Positions 63,489 through 64,000 of a DNA stretch of 64,000 bases are shown in pieces (position 1 is the stretch's first letter; every line of letters starts with the position of its first letter). The position numbers and the translations under genes were made by a program. Under the pieces are notes generated by a model that was given only the letters and a program-made list of their open reading frames with translations, was not told the DNA's origin and did not search any database. The DNA is from Fictibacillus nanhaiensis (GTDB taxonomy: Bacteria > Bacillota > Bacilli > Bacillales > Fictibacillaceae). The stretch covers positions 248,001-312,000 of the forward strand of contig JAEACG010000004.1 of the NCBI GenBank assembly GCA_016401345.1, given 5' to 3'.

Positions 63489-63784
63489 GCATAAGTTGTT
63501 CTAGGGATGGCTATAAGATAACATTCATCTTCCATCTTTAATAGAAAGATGTAATTCTTTTTAAAAACGTTAATAAAGTGTGGCGGTTCAATGTTTATTT
63601 TGTGAAGACTTTCCGTTGCTGCAAGTTTGGATGCAAAAGTTTCATGTTTGAAGACCTTATCCTTATCATTAATAAGGTTAAATTATATCAATTTGAGCAC
63701 CGTATAGAATGTGTAAGTTTATTAAAAGTTAATAAGGAATAGTTAATAAATAAACCATTACTAATTGAAGTGGAGGTAAATGAT
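63489..63784. other. Non-coding region upstream of P450
   Basis: No gene. ACCTTATC…ATTAATAAGGTT (about 63657-63680) is an imperfect inverted repeat, and GTTAATAA occurs at about 63726 and 63740; possible regulator sites for the P450 gene. No confident promoter. Confidence 0.4.
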
Positions 63785-64000
63785 ATGTCAGAAATACGTA
63801 AAATGCCTCGAGAGGAAGGAATAGATCATTCATTAAGTTTCATTAGAGAGGGTTATAGATACATTTTAAATAGACGTCAAGGCTTTAATTCTAATGTTTT
63901 TGAGACACGATTACTTGGAAAAAAAGCAATATGCATGGTCGGGATGGAAGCTACTGAAATTTTTTATGACCCTGAGAAATTCAAAAGGAAAAGTGCAGCA
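63785..64000 (+). CDS. CYP152 family P450 (YbdT-like), N-terminal part
   Basis: 72 residues before the window ends. Begins [19 protein letters not shown], with [52 protein letters not shown], closely following the N-terminus of B. subtilis YbdT/CYP152A1, a peroxygenase that hydroxylates fatty acids with hydrogen peroxide. The haem Cys region lies outside. TGGAGG 8 nt before ATG. Confidence 0.88.
   Translation, partial: MSEIRKMPREEGIDHSLSFIREGYRYILNRRQGFNSNVFETRLLGKKAICMVGMEATEIFYDPEKFKRKSAA

Overview
The window looks like the chromosome of a low-GC, endospore-forming member of the Bacillaceae. The evidence is B. subtilis-like gene order (yusM-fadN-fadA-fadE-yusI-gcvH-yusG, yusF/yusE, metNPQ, sufCDSUB), a GerA-type germinant receptor gene pair, a CotB-like spore coat protein, Spo0M, PrsA, SigI/RsgI and strong AGGAGG ribosome binding sites. 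A Fictibacillus-like genus is my guess from gene content; it is not shown by the sequence.

Layout. 1-4 kb: end of a peptidase E gene, a Cu/Zn superoxide dismutase lipoprotein, and a minus-strand ABC-2 exporter operon. The exporter ATPase carries an in-frame stop, and the operon leader has two short ORFs and a terminator. 4-9 kb: mechanosensitive channel, ZIP metal transporter, CotB-like coat protein, and a divergent UMP kinase behind a leader peptide and terminator. 9-14 kb: germinant receptor A and C subunits (no B), a membrane/coiled-coil protein, a CopD-like protein, a YusU-like protein. 14-24 kb: proline dehydrogenase, the FadR-box-controlled fadN-fadA-fadE beta-oxidation operon, YusI, GcvH, YusG, a SigB-type KGG-repeat stress protein. 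24-32 kb: YusF, a PQQ-type sugar dehydrogenase lipoprotein, YusE, SigI-RsgI, a YusD-like protein, then the S-box-controlled metNPQ methionine importer. 32-38 kb: YurZ-like protein and the sufCDSUB iron-sulfur assembly operon.

38.15 to about 56.5 kb: an integrated conjugative element (ICE) of ICEBs1/Tn916-type transfer architecture, inserted directly behind sufB. It has a tyrosine integrase, an ImmA/ImmR-type switch with a multi-box operator, phage-like replication genes (DnaD-like organiser carrying a likely iteron origin, DnaC-like loader), a nested-palindrome non-coding element that is the best oriT/origin candidate, a replication-relaxation protein in the usual relaxase position, a VirD4-like coupling protein, and a TcpC/TcpD/TcpE/VirB4/VirB6-like/cell-wall hydrolase transfer operon. 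Small cargo genes and a RadC-like protein follow. The right end is not resolved.

56.6-64 kb: PrsA foldase, Zn-dependent phospholipase C-like protein, half-length Spo0M, YwmB-like protein, a PCYCGC lipoprotein-CopC-CopD cluster, a ResA-like thioredoxin, and the start of a CYP152 (YbdT-like) P450.

Non-coding features. A palindromic ~165-bp interspersed repeat occurs five times in different states of decay. Two intergenic regions carry degenerate repeats phased at 20-21 bp. Two separate genes or operons have the layout promoter, short leader ORF, terminator, structural gene, which suggests ribosome-mediated attenuation.
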